Shown here in pieces: positions 44,201 through 59,200 of a stretch of DNA of 64,000 bases. The notes under the pieces were generated by a model that saw only the letters and a list, made by a program, of their open reading frames with translations, was not told the origin of the DNA and made no database searches. Numbering within the stretch: position 1 is the stretch's first letter; each line of letters starts with the position of its first letter. This stretch comes from Dicyema japonicum (Eukaryota > Dicyemida > Rhombozoa > Dicyemidae), in contig RDEW01000001.1 of the NCBI GenBank assembly GCA_011109175.1, positions 1,068,360-1,132,359 on the forward strand. Reading direction: 5' to 3'. The position numbers and the translations under genes are program-made.

Positions 44201-47200
44201 AAATTTGGGACTCCAAGACATCGAAAGACAATAAGATATATAAATGATCGTAGGTGATTTATTATAATAGCCCTTCATATTTCCACAAAACTCCACTTGG
44301 GCTGGATGCGCACTTTCTTTTAAGGGTAGAAAGATTTGCTAATTAGCAGGGATGGAGCCAATGCATCATTAATGTTCTTAGTAGGGCGATTTTTGTCCAT
44401 AAAAAACACATGATTTTTAAATTGTTTAAAATATCTAAAAATATAATTATTAATCAAAAATATTATATAAATAAAAGTTATAAGGTCAACAAAAGACAAA
44501 AATGTTGGTCAAAATTTAATTTTTTGAGGTCTGGAGTACTTCCCAAATTTGTCCGCTACGTCCTGTTCTCCACCAATTTGATTGCCTTAGATAAGTCAAA
44601 GGAGAGACAATATCCTAGAGGCGTGTATGGAAAGATATTTTCGAAATTGTGAATCAATCTTATAGTCTGACTTCATCTTTACTATTCGGTGTCTACCTAA
44701 TCCCTTCGTCTTCCGGAGTGCAACAAGGAGATCCCCTTGACCCCTGTTGTTCTGTCTTGCAATAGAAAGAATCACCAAACTTCTGTACTTGCCCCACAAC
44801 CTATGGTATCTCAAATGATGCGGTTCTCAGAGGACCCCAGCTACTGTCTTCCAGGATATGGAGGTGATAATTCGAGTTCTGTCAAAAGTTGGACAGGAAT
44901 TATAATGCAGAAAATGTGAAATCTATAACCGTGGACTTTGTCATCTTTGATCCCTCGAAGAGAACAAGACATTGGAACAAGACATACTCATGGAAGCAGG
45001 TCAGAATCAAGGGCTTGGAGTTCGCAACCCTGTAGACGTTTATATCTCCCTGCATGTCTCTCGTCTGTAATGACCTGTAACACCCTTGTCAAGAAGATTC
45101 TGAACTCTCTTCCTGATTTCTCTACTGACCTGGACGTCGGCCATGCTCGTGAGGCCTGGAGACGTACTTATCAGTCTTCCAACCTTCATTGAACTCTCAA
45201 CGGGGTCTGGACGATGCTGTATGCCCAAAGTCATTTGAAGATCTGCTGGTGTTATCTAACCAACATCGCCATGCTTTTTTTATTGTAGGGGCGTCTTCTG
45301 AGAGCGATGCCTGGCTCAATGACATTCCTAATGGATTTTTGGGTACCTTCATGGATGATGAATTCGTCCGTATTGAGATCTCATTAATACTCAGATTAAA
45401 TGTCTGTGTTCCGCATCCATGCCGATTAACAAATAAAAAAGATAACAAGTCACTTGTGATTGGTGGAAGAAGCATCTGTTCAAAGACTGAAACTGTTCCA
45501 GCGTTTCTTAAAGAACTCAGAAAAAATCATTTCTCCAAAGAAACGATAATCGATTTGGCTATAAGATTTGTAAGTAGAATTGAACAAAACCTTGATTTTT
45601 AGAACGCTTGGTGTTCCAAATCGAGGTCACACTGTAATAGTAAAAAAGGCAAATTGATTAAACAGTTAGGCCTGCTAGTAGATTAAAATAGTTATTAGAA
45701 AGCAAAGAGAATGAGGAAGGACATCATCAAACAGAACAATCCCATAGCCTCGGACATGGCGAACCCAATGATGGCATAGGAAAACAATTGATTCTTTAGT
45801 GAGGGATTCCGGGCGTAACCAATCACTAAATTTCCGAAAATACTTCCAATTCCGGCACCTATAAGTCAAGGCACAACACACCAGATCCAGCAGATCCAAC
45901 ACAGGCTGCTCCAGCTCCGATATATCGGGCAGCCTGGTCAATGTCCCTTTTGACTGCAGATGTGTGGATCTGAGTGGTTCTAGTCACTCTCACACCAGCA
46001 ATGTTACTGGTAAGAAGGCGCTAGGGATAAATATTCCATTCTACCTGAGAAAACTGAGCAATTTTTCTTGGAATCATTACTTTAAATATAAGCAAAACAA
46101 CTCACACTAAGGCTTATTGATATCTTAATTATATATTTTTAATAAATTTATATTTAAAATTATATTTTATAGAATATTGTCATAAAAGAGAGTGCCGTGG
46201 CCGAGTAATAAAAAATAACACCGAATCCAATAACGATGTACTACTCTCATATGCGGACGACATTGTTTTGGCCTCGCGTGATCGGGATATCCAAAATGCT
46301 ACAAAAAGATTACAAATTAACCTGGACCTACTCAACGCCTTTGTAATGAAGAACCGACTCACGATAAATTCCAGAAAGTCGGTCAAGTCTATGTTTACTT
46401 TGGACAAATGGTTGGGGAAGATGACTGTCAAGTTAAAATTGGACAACGTTGAAATCCCCTTCAGTAAATGTCAGAAGATCCTGGGCGTGACACTGGATAC
46501 GCACTTATGTTTGTCACCACACGTGGCCAACATTGTCTGAAGTGCGAGAAGAGGATCAATGTATTAAAATGTTTATCTGGAATATGGAAGACAGGTACCC
46601 ACCCAGTCTTGATGAACATTTACAAACAATACATCAACCATGCTTCTTGTACGCGTGTGCTTCGTGGAAACCTTCATTATCATGGACGAACACTAAGAAA
46701 ATCGAGGACGTTCAAAAGAAAGCTTTCAGAATGACGGAGCGGTTGTCTTGTGGAAGACACAGAACCGGACCGACTACTCTGGAGGCCCTCATTAACCAAA
46801 ACTCCGGTATGCGGGAAGGTGGCCCTGCAAATACAGTCAGCCGCCAAGTACGAGCTTGTGTGGGTACGAGGGAGGAGCACCGGGAAAGAATGAGGATTTT
46901 GGCGGAACGCATCGGGATCACGTGATAGTTAGTTTGTTCTACCGTGTTCTTGGGTGTTAAAAAATGTTTTAACGTGGCCGCGTGGCTATGTGTTGCTATG
47001 TGGCTAGTATGTCAAAAAATATTTTCCCTCCTTTTGATGGCATCATTGCATCCACTTTACTGAGGAGACGCCCAATGCCAGAACGGCATCAAGAGGACTC
47101 GAGGCGGCCGGAATCACCTGACGGCTCTGTAGTTATTTAATTTGTCGGTGATTTTTGGTTTTTAATAATAATAATAATGTCGTTTCCTGGAGACAAGTTC

Positions 47201-50200
47201 TGGGACGCGGGAACGAGTTAGGATCAAGGAGTTAGTTAGTTTGGTTACCCTTGGTCTTTGGAATTATTTTAATTTAAAAGAGAGTGCCGATCTAGTGTTT
47301 CATTGAGAGCCAGTATTTACAGCACTATTGGTTTTCATGAGTCACCTGCTCGTGGAGAAAACTGCCTACATTTGTAGCGAACAGACCTAATTTATTTCCC
47401 TTAACAAGCAACTACCAAATAGTTTACTTGGTGGTGGATACGAGACGTGCTTCAAACTACCGTTCCCTAGATTAATATTTTAGTATATTGTTAGGTTCAG
47501 CAGTCGCAAGGGCAATGGACAAATTGAAATTGGTCGTTCCCCTGTACCAGACAACATCAACCCAGAATTTCTTAAATACGGACCTTCAGTACTAATTGAT
47601 TAAATGAAAACAGTTCCAAATACTAGTTTATAGAAAGGAACATCAATCCCTTGGATCTGGACGACTAATACTTATTCAGAAACCTCTACAGAGGTCTACT
47701 ACCGAAGGCAGTGGAAAAATTTCTGTACTCTGACTCGCTTTCAAATCCAGACTTGAATCTGACGGTCAGGAGACCCCCTTGAGCGTTGCTGGTTATTTGA
47801 ACGAATCTCGCTCCCCTGGGAATAGCCACCCAGTAAAGGCGGCCGCTACTTTTCGTAATAAATTGATTTATTAAACAATAAACAAAAAGTCACTTACTTC
47901 TATGTCCAATCGCTCCTTTGCTGTCAACGAAAGTCTGTACTACATCTAACTTAAACTCTGTCTTGGATCTGCTGCCCCTATGGCTCCTCATGTTAGTTTC
48001 GTGTTATTTTGTATTTTTCGTAGTGAATGGACAATATCTGTCTATTTTAATAACATTTTCTGGAGTTTCTTGTTTCACTACATTAAAATACATTGTGAAA
48101 GCAAGTTCCGTATCTTTTATGAGTTCATTCTTTTAATTTCTCCCTGCTGTCTTCTTCACTGCTAGTACGTTGCGGACGAGCACTTTCTTTTTGGAATTGG
48201 TGTCCATTCTTTTTTTTCGATTAGTGTCTCCATGGGCGTCGGTGATTTAATGTTTTTCCCTGTGACCATTTCTTAATTAGCTTGAAAGCCTTTTCTGGGT
48301 TGCGGAGATTTTCTGGATGTTCGTATAAGAGGCCAGTGGTCCCCATGAAGTACACGCATATGAAATGCATGGTTCGATGTACTGTGAGTAGAGCGTTTTA
48401 AGTATAAGGTGATGTCCAATTTTCCATAGACCTGTTAGGCATTTCAGAAATAAAGCTGAGTTTAAATTTCGTTATTAATTTCCCCAATTTGGGGGATTAT
48501 TACTATTAAAATAATAAATCTCAATAAAATCAAGGTTTTCTTCAAAAAAGAGGTTTTCCGCAAAACGATATCTGACTGTTTATCATTTCGGCTAAGGCTA
48601 TACAACGCCTTTGTTAAACCAGTCCTACTCCATAATTCGTCAACGTGGATAATTCTTAAACTGACAACTCGGGAGTTTCATCGGAGAGGAGACGAGCAAT
48701 GTCATTTATTAATAATCATGAGACAAAAGGAGGTCCAAGAGGCTCTCCTTTTAACGTGTTAGGACGAGAGAATTAATATTTACCGAAGAGTAGAACAACG
48801 CAGTCCAAAGACTGGTTAACTAGTGGATAATATTGAGGCATCTCTTCACACGTGCTTCCAGAAAATAACCTCCTAGATTGTGAAAGGGGTTTTTGAAATC
48901 CACTTTACTATGACGCATCATGAGTTTTCCAAATTTTAGAATAAAATAAAAATAAAATAAGCCAAAGATTCGCGGCCGACCGTACTAAAACTCTCACTTG
49001 GGAGGGCCAAGGAATTTTACCACGAGAAGGATAGAACTTTACAGACGATGTTCGCAGTCAGCCTTCTGAAATGAAACCGACAGCAATTGTACGAATCACA
49101 CCATCTTTCTTGTCGAGAGCGATTACATGACGGATCAATTCGAAGAATCTTCCTGACAGGATGAGGTTCACAAAGGATGTTAGTGTGGTTGTGATCCAAA
49201 AAAGAGCGAATTTTGTTTTTCATATTTGAGGTGAGAGAACCATTCAAAAGGTGAATGCAAAATGACCAAAACTGATTAAAAGCGTCCGAAATGAACTTGA
49301 ACACACGACATCTTCAATAATATCCGAAAGGGCACTAGTAGCAGGAGACCTGCAGCCTTCGGGATTCTTACTGGGATAGTTCGGAGATCAAACGGAGTAG
49401 AAAATTCAGGTCAAGATGTCCTAGTTGATCACGAAGAATCGTTCTGCCTATCTAGACCAAGATAGTGACAAATTTTAAAGACTCTCGTGGATGTCTTAGA
49501 GTGTATGACACAACCAGGATAAATGAAACTTTTACAAATGCACACATGATATTCCATTTAGCGTATTGATGAGATCGTAGGAAGAACATGCGAAATGTGA
49601 TTTTTAGGCTCAATTTTCGCCTTTTTTCTTCCTGAGTTAGAATTTCTGACTTATCCAAAATAATAGATATCCAAATCTAGTCCATTATCATTATGACATA
49701 AGTGCATAAATAATTAGGTTATCAGGAAATATATTTTTTACCTTTGTTATTGAAGATAAGAAGAGTGAAGTATATCAAGCTTGGGAAGTAAGAATTCTAA
49801 ACAATATTATGCTCCAGGGGATAGAGAGAACACTTTTTTGTACAACTAAGTGCAAAAAAATGAGTCATGTCTGTGTCCTTTTTGAAAAGTAAAGTTATAA
49901 AAATTATGGATATTTACTCTTGGAATAACTATGAAGAAATTCTTGAGGAGAATACGAGTGGAGTACTTGATTATTAAATTTACTTCAATGTAGCATATTT
50001 TAATTATTAAATTTGAAATGGTCCTTATCCGTAAATTCCGACAGATCGGATTTACAACGCTTACACGTGTTTTCCTTTGAGTACAGTTTAAATCGGTAAT
50101 TCCAGATCAACTGGCCTTTGAAGATCTCTACTACAAACCTTTATGATAAATGCAAATCCGACGTGCTGTCAGATGATATTTTCAACCAGAATGGAGCCCT

Positions 50201-53200
50201 TTTGGCCACATGTTGAGTCTAAATGACCAGGTCCCTGCGAATGTCGCAATGGACAACTACTTGCACACATAGGAGCCGGATTCCGTAGAGGACCCAGAAC
50301 GACACTTCCAACTATCTTGAACGAAGACGGTTGGTATGAGACTAACTTCGACGGACAACCTGGACTACCTAAGAGAACTAGCGCGCAACAGAAGATCATG
50401 GTCGAGGCTGACGGAGAGGATGATTCGGAATACGGCACAAGGGAATCTTAATTAACTTTATGTTTTATGGAAGTGCTTTTAATAATAATTAAATATGACA
50501 ATTGAAATAATTCACAATAGGACTTTAATTAAAACAATTCACATAAATTTATTTCAAATAATTAGGAAAAGCAAATTTACCTTGAATTTGTCCAATTGTT
50601 TCATTGGCGGTTAAGTCAAACCATCGCTTCCTTTACGTATGATGGAAAAGAAACTATTGACCTTCCTAAAAAGCTACCTTTCCATTGTATAAAAAATCAA
50701 TTTTTTTAATTTTGCGCATAAAAGAGAGAAATGATAGTTTGGTCTAGATATTCGCCTGACTATTCCTGTCATTAAAATTATAAAATAAATTTACCACAAG
50801 GAAACACGTTATTAGTAAGTCTAAAATTAATTATAAATATTAAAAATATTAAATTATAATATTTAAAAATTAATTAAGGGATATACGACACCTAACCTAT
50901 ACGAATTGAGTAATTTAACCAATGATGCTATTTTATCTCATTTTACTGTGTTCTACCAAGTCAAACCATATTTCAATAAAACTGGAAAGCAACTGGGACG
51001 ACAGAGATTTGCTCATTGAAGTGGGGTTTGCCTAAAAATTCAAAATTTCAGTGAATTTTTTGCCCAGTCAGACAACTTTTGGAGTTTGTTGGAATATTCG
51101 TTCACTTCAGATAATTCATTTATTAACGGTACTTTTACTTAATCAGACAGGCACCGATTACGACGTCTTCCAATGGGCTAAAGTCGCAGCCGGGAATCTT
51201 CTTGGACAAATGCAGGCTCAAAGTCTGGAGGTGACCTTGGCAATGGGTACTAACGTTCCTGCATTGGCTGTGGCCAGACAGAAGATTCCTTCTCATACCT
51301 GTGAACCCTTTTTGATTCTTTACGGTCAAATAATCTGTGATGCTGAAAATATTCCACAACAACGAAAATATGACGATAATCCTGGAGAACAAGAAATTGT
51401 TTATCCAGGGGACCATTTTTGGCAAGAACACCTGGCAAAGGTCCAATGGCAGTCCTCTATGGAAGTTTTGGCGATGAAAGGACTGCTGAGTTCCATAATC
51501 GTTTGAAGAAGTTATACCCTCATGTCAACTACATTTTCCGTTATTTGCCGAGATTGATGTTAAATCGACAGAAAGTCAACCTTCCAGGATATTCATTGGT
51601 CCTCTCTATAAAGAATACTGAATACAAAACAGTCGATGACTCACAAATTGATGGTTAATTAGCTTTGTTATCTCAGATACCGAGGATGACTGTGGATATG
51701 TTGAAGATCTGAGGAAGAACTTTGATTTCAGTCATTTTTGGTTTTAAAATCTTCTTATTTCAGTTCTCTCGATCGAAATTGTTCTGAGGCCCACTTGAAG
51801 AACTTTTTGGACAAAAGTCCCAAGACAAAATTCCACTTGAGTCTTATTTCTGATTAAAAGATAGAATTTTGTGAAAATATTATCAATTATGTCATCGAAT
51901 CCAAAGACAAGCTCGCCGCCCTGACCATGTTTTCCTCCATGCTTCCTTCGATGGACAACGTCGTTTCTGGCATTAAAGTTGGCAAGAAAGCCAAGGATTT
52001 ATTCAAGAGAATATCTGTGGAGCGATACCACGTTTGAATTTGTTTTACCGAAGAATGAAATACCGGAGAATGTGTTGTACGTAAATTCTCAGTTGTTCGA
52101 CCTCGAGGACTCAAATTTGTTCAAACTGGGAAATCTTTTATCCAGGGAATCTCGACTAATGGACGCTCTCGACCTTCTTGGATATTCAGTTGACGATTTT
52201 AGTTATATTCCAGCCTTCTGAGATCGCTTCTCTTTCCACACTTTCCAAAAACTTTGAAATCCCTGTTTTTGCCGTGGATTACAGAAAATGGACAACTTTG
52301 CAAGTAAATTTCCAGTTAACTAAAGTTTTTTAATGACCTGGAAAAGGAAAGTGACCCAAAGTGGCACAAATCGGTTGGTCGAATGCTCCAGTTTGCAATG
52401 TACTACGGATTTCAACCAATTTCTCTGAATTTTGTCACAATTGTGAGAATTTATGTTATGCTGAGGTCTTTGTGGTCAAACCTAGTGACCCATATCTCAA
52501 AACTATGCTTGATGTAATCCATCAAATAATTTCTGACGAACTCTCCATAAGGTATCGTCGAATTTAATTTTTACAGATTTTCTTTCCTCTTCATCACAGA
52601 TGAGGAGACACGTACCCTTGATAGCAAAATTTGGCATCAATTTCGCAAACAAGTAAGAAATGATCCCAAATCAGCCTGGGATTTTCTCAGGAAAGTAAGT
52701 TTAGTTTCATCATTAAAGGAATCATTCGATGAACTCAATGATTCCGATTCAGAGTCTGATCGTCTTCTAAATGTTAGTAAATCTAACTAAGTTAAGTTAT
52801 CTACGAATATTATGGGGGATCTGGAATTCATAGTACTCCGGGGATTCTAATAAATGGGGTCCCCCAGCAGAATGTGAAGATAAGTGCCGGTCAGCTAAGA
52901 AAACTTATCGTCGACTCTCTCCATACGACTCTAAACGTGCTGGTCCGTGACTACTATAATGTTTATTTCCTCTACTCAAATTAGAGTGATTACGAGGATG
53001 GGGACGATCCTGCTGACTATTCCCTAACCAAGAACACTGTTTTGGACCGGTTGAACCCCATAATTCTCAAATCATCGGAGAAACATTTTTTTCTGGACTT
53101 TAACAAAATCAAAAATGTCCGGGAATGTCTCCAAAATGTTCCCTATCAGTCAAAAACGGGGAAGATAGAAGCTTCTCACACTGTATGGGTTGTAGGGGAC

Positions 53201-56200
53201 TTTGGCCTCACAGATGTTACTAATCTCGGCAAAATAACCTTCAAATATTTTGTTTAGTTTTTTTAATTATTGCAGAAAGCAAAGAAAAATTACCGTTTGG
53301 CGTTCATCCACAACAATATTCTCACCTCAGATACATTCTGTGCTGAATTTTATGAAAATTCCACGTGTCAATCATTTGTTTCTGATCATCTCTCAGATAT
53401 CCTGGCGGCAGTTCCCCAAAATAAAACTCTTCTTGTCGTGGACGGAAAAGTCGCAAAGCTGGTTTTTATTTAGATTTATGAAACTCCATCATTAGTGGGA
53501 GAGGATATGCGATTACTTGACCTTCTCACCAAATCTGATGGGATCGATGTCTCCGAGTTGTCGCATTTTAGCAAGTTGACTCAATTGGTTACGTTTAGTG
53601 ACGATATTTTGCTGATAAAAAGCGTGATCGACCAATTTCAGTCTTCGAAGAGAGATTTGAGTTCATTTGACCATATCAAAGCGTTTTCTGAGGAACCACG
53701 TGTGAATGAGCCGTTCCTCACCTTACAAATGTTTGTAAATCCCTTCGATTTTGAAGCTCACCAGATAGTCACCATCGTCAGGGTTTGCTGGCTCTTTTAT
53801 TCCCAGGAATTGAAGGATCTCTACAACATAAAACTCGACGTTTACATTAACCCTGTTGACAAGTCTGAAAACGACAGGTAGCTTTGCTGGTTTATTATAG
53901 ATATTTGGGATATGCTTTCAAATCCAGACTTGAATTTGACGAAAATGGGACCATTTGTGGGGGACCCACAGCGAATATTGGTTACCTTCCCTCGGATACA
54001 GTCTTTTCGGCCTCAATTTCGACGATTCACAACTGGATGGTCTCCGCTGTGAGGACTCCATACGATCTGGACAACATTGTATTCAATAAGGTTGTATTCT
54101 TAATAATCCAGGCTTTGGACAGATTATGTGCCTTGTACAGACTGGAGTACATTATAGTGGAGGGTATTTGTTCATTTTACTCACAGGACATTGTTATGAC
54201 TCTACCGCCAACGAATATCCTGCTGGACTGCAGCTTTTCCTAGAAAACGATGGTTCACAACAGTTTGATACAATCGTAATGAAAAACATTGTACTTGATC
54301 CTATAATCTCAGGGGTACTTCCAGTTGAAGGCCAATCCGGGAATATGGTGGCTAACTAGTGGGAGTGACCCAGAGGGGAAGTGGTATAATATTAAAAGGT
54401 TGTATGAATACCTTTATTTAGTGTTCTGGGGACAACTGGGTCACTCAGTCTGAACAGAATGCTGATAATGGTGGACAGTTTTCACTCACAAATCATCACT
54501 GTTGAGGTTGAGAGGATTGTGAATGCGTAGGTAGCCTTGGATGAGGACAGATACCTTGAATCCAATAAAGGTGGAACTCTCAATAATATTTTTGGTTCAA
54601 TTTCAACCCATTTGAAGTCATATTTATTCTCGCATGCGAATGAAACCAATAAAAAATCAGAGGTTGTGAACGTATTCTCTCTTGCCTCCGGTCATTTATA
54701 TGAGAGATTATTAAAGTTCGGAATCCATTTATTGTAGAGTTATGATGCTAAGTGTTATCAATCATACTTCCTCTCCCGTAAAGTTCTATTTCCTCAAAAA
54801 TTTTCTGTCTCCTTCGTTTAAGGTGTCTTTTTGTCTAATTTCAGGACTTTCTTCCTAATTTTTCTAGTCATTATGGTTTCGAATATGTTCTGGTTGAGTA
54901 TGTGTGGCCTCATTGGCTTAGGAAACAAACGACCCGGCAGCGAATCATTTGGGGGTTGGGAAATGAGTAATTTTAGTTACAAAATCTGTTTCTTGACGTC
55001 CTCTTCCCTTTAGACGTTAAAAGGATCATTTACTTGGATGCTGACCAGGTGATCTTGGTCGTGTTATGATTAGACTATTAGAGCTGATGTAATGACCCTA
55101 TTTCAAACCAACTTGGAGGGAGCCCCGTATGGATTCACTCCGTTTTGTGATAATCGACCAGAAATGGACTCATATCGGTTTTTACTCGAAATATTTTTAG
55201 TTTCTGGACAAGCTCCTATTGGACTACTGTCTTGGCTGGTCGTCCCTACCACATTAGGTTTGTTTGAAACAATCATTTCAGTGCCCTCTTTGTGGTCGAT
55301 TTGGAGGTTTTTCGGAAACTCTCAGTTGGGGATATTTTGAGAGAACAATACCATATCTTGACTGTGGATCCTGGCAACCTTGCTAATTTGGATCAGGATC
55401 TCCCAAATAGCTTGATGAGACAAATTCCCTTGTATTCCCTGGATAGGTCGTGGCTTTGGTGCGAAACCTGGTGCAGTGGTGAATCAAAAGTTAAGGCAAA
55501 GACTATTGACTTGGTATTTTTATGCTAAATATGATCATAGTGTAACAATCCTCGCACTAGAGAATCAAAATTAAACTCAGCCTTTAGGATTGTCCCCGAA
55601 TGGAAAGATTATGATGACGAGATTTATAAGTTTACAAAAAAGATAGATAATTCATCTACTAGTCCTTGGGTGGATGAGGAATTATAACGTGTCTGGTTGT
55701 TATTTAATAAAGTTCTTTAAACTAAATTTATGTTTATAATATGTTGCATCCCCCACCGGTTACCTATTCCATGGTGGCTACCCGCAAATCAATCTTTCAC
55801 CTATCATTCAATCAATATTTTTGGTTTCTAATCAAAAATCGCTAATTTTAAAAAATTTAAAAAAGTCTATATTTTTTACTTATTCATTTTGATTTATTCA
55901 ATTTCTTGAACGTTCCTTAATCTGTTATAACAATGTTTAATAAACTTGTATTCGACTGTTTGACAAAATTTGAATAATTTCACATGGTTCTTTACATGGA
56001 GATTCTAATCATCTCAACTTTAGTGATGGATTAGACCCATAATCCATTAAAACTCTTACCTAACATTAATTCAGTAAAAATACCTCATTCCCAATTGAAA
56101 ATCATATTTTGATTGAACATTCATTTTTTGTTCATCCGCTTAGAATATGTTGAACATGATCTGATGGAATACTATTCATGTCAAAATGCCGATTTCAAAA

Positions 56201-59200
56201 TAAATTTCTTTGAATGTGACAAATATCTGATTTCCAATAAATTAAAATATAATTTTTGCAAATTTATTTTTAACTTACTGCAGCCATTTACAGTCATCAT
56301 TTGAATCGTTAAATTTTTAACGTCTATAAAGTCTGCTTGGAATCGTTCATTGGGTCTTTTGGCAATCAAATGATATTTAGAGTCGGAGACCTATAAATTA
56401 TTTTCATATTTTAAGTGGAATAGAAAACTTGAAAATTGGGCACTCTGACAATTTTTCCAATAATTTTCTGTTTTATTGTAAAATGTATTGAGGTATAAGC
56501 GGCCATCAGGATGGTAAGCAAGATTCGCTCAAATAACCAGCAGCGCTCACGGGGATCTCCTGATCGTGTAGAATTTCGATTCCCTAGACGACTCAAGAAT
56601 TCCAGCGTCGCATGCGCAAGGGAGTCAGACATCTCAACGGCGAGTGGAACAAACAAAAAATCATTCGGTAGGGCCGCGTCCTTTGCCCATTTTAACCTCT
56701 CAGCCTTCTCAGCGGCAGAACAAGTTCCAAAGGAACTCTGGAATAATTGGCTACACTTTTTTGCATTGGCTGGTTTTTTAATTTCTTTGACTTTTTAAGG
56801 TCAAAAGTCTTTGGGTATAATCAGAGTTTAGAATTAGAATATGATCAATCGTTTTTTGTGTAAGCATACATCGTGGTTATTTTGTGTTACATCTTGAATA
56901 AGCATTTCTATCTTAAAGAAAGTAAAGCATTAGGACGCAGCAAATTCCGATCGCTCCTTTTCTTACTTTAATAAGACTGAGACAGTCCCATTTCAAGAAA
57001 ATTAGGCGGCAAATACAGTTTTTCTTTGCAGACTGGTCTGGGATGATTTTTTTAAGTTTTATACAATCCTTAGAAGAACTTGTCTACCTATTTATGGGAG
57101 AATACTGGGATAAGATACATTCGTTAATAGTCTTTACAACTTTATTTAATAACGAATAAATTAACTAATTAATTAATTAAGCGTATTTTGATCCAGATTG
57201 TTGGTAATCCCTCTTCTTCTCTTAGAAGAAGAGTGTGCCATAACCTCCCTGTTACTCCGCATCTCCACATCATATTCAGTCAAAATATCTCCGTTAGAGT
57301 CCAGTGGGCTGTCTTCACGGCATGCCAGTTCCACAAGTTGGGAGGTAGCAGAGGCGTACTCTTCATCGTATACCTTCATCCCATGCTTATGTTCAATGAG
57401 CATACTTTCGAGCGTTCTCTTCAGTACAACCGATTGGATGTAAGTCCTCGTTGATTCTTCAATAGATAATTTATCCATATGATTCTTGAAGCATCTTGAG
57501 ACAACTCCATCCCATGTCAAAACCACTGGAATAATCTTCACTTGGCATTCATAGAGCAGCGAAAGTTCATTTGCTAGCAAGTCATATTTGTGAAGTTTCT
57601 CAACTTCAACTTGCTTTAGTCGGTCTTGTGAGGTAATCCCCACTTCAATTAACGTTACTTCCTTCCTTATTTTGTCATACACGAAAATATCAGGTTTATT
57701 GTATTGGACTTTTGTTTCTGTCAAAATCGACGTGTCAACTCTAATTTCGACATTTTGATTCGTCAATATTGACTGAACCGAATGTCCTTTCAATTTCCTG
57801 CTTCTTTTGATTCCATAAATTCGACAAAGATGAAGATGGATGCACTTTACCACTTCATTATGTCTTCGGAGATAATCACTATTTAGCATTTTTCCACACT
57901 GAGTGGCCAAATGATCAACAGTTTTCTTGCTTTTTTTACAATGGTTGCATAATGACCCCGTGTGTGCAAAAAACAAATTCCTATCTTGCAAAAGACAATA
58001 CAATGCTTCGCTCCGTGGGCCGTTATTTCCTTTGGATAACCATTCTGAGGAAGTATATAGGTCGACATTTGTTTCATCAATACATTTGAACATAATTGAG
58101 TGTAGTGTTCTGCAATAAATTTTATTTAGTAAATATTTTTTCTGAGTGTCCTTGAGGGACTTAATATCCATGCTTTCCCTGTCGGCAATTGCATATTTAG
58201 AGGCAAGAAATCCTGCGATTGTAGCCAAGTGCCATTTTTTTGTTTTTATTACTCGCAGAATCCCCGACCTTCGCAAACACACAGTCGATTGTTTTTCCAA
58301 ACTTTTAAAAAACTGGAAAAGTATTAATTCGCTCTTTAATGAAATCGAGGAAAGTCCTCTTCCAAAAGTCTTCCTGTCCAAATACAGCCTCTCTTTATTT
58401 GCAGGTTTGAGGTGCAACTTGAGTGACGTAAGCAGTTGCCGTATTTGTTGGTCAATATCATCAAATTCGTATGGTTCAATATTAATTAATCCTATATAAT
58501 AGTTAGGGACATTGCGTATTCATTTATTGCGCGAAATAAGTTCACAGAATTTAACTTTGTTTTTGAAAGCATGGTTATTCTCTTTTAACATTTTCAAGTA
58601 TGGACTCCATAACTTTGCTTTTAAGAACATTACTTCCCTCATCTTCAAAAACACCCAAATATCGATATCCACTGACTCCTTCCAGATTCTCACAACATGA
58701 TAACGATTTAACATTAGACAGTGACTTTTCCGAATTCATCTCCAAGCCGGCAACATGAAAGAAATCGCGAACAACTTCCATCATTTTAATAACAGTATCT
58801 TCTTTTAGCCCAAATATCTTTAGGTCATCAATGAATAACAAATGATTTGTAGAATAAGTCAGTGTATTAGGATCCTCCTGATTAATTTGGAGTCTTGGGA
58901 ACATAAAGTTAAGGGTCCTGCTCAAGGGTTCCATTACCATAACAAATAGTTGAGGGGATAATGAATCTCCTTGCAAAATTCCCCGTCCCAGTTTTACAGA
59001 ACCAATTCTTCTTCCATCTAAGTGGAGATTTACAGTCCACTTCTTGACTATGGTCTTTACAAAGTTTACAATCCAACGGGGTATTCCTGAGCAGTCCAAT
59101 ACATGAAATAAAAATTCATGGTCAACAGAATCAAAGGCCTTCTTCACATCCACCCAAGCAGAATAAAGGGCGTTTCCATACTCCTTATTTAAGCATTGAT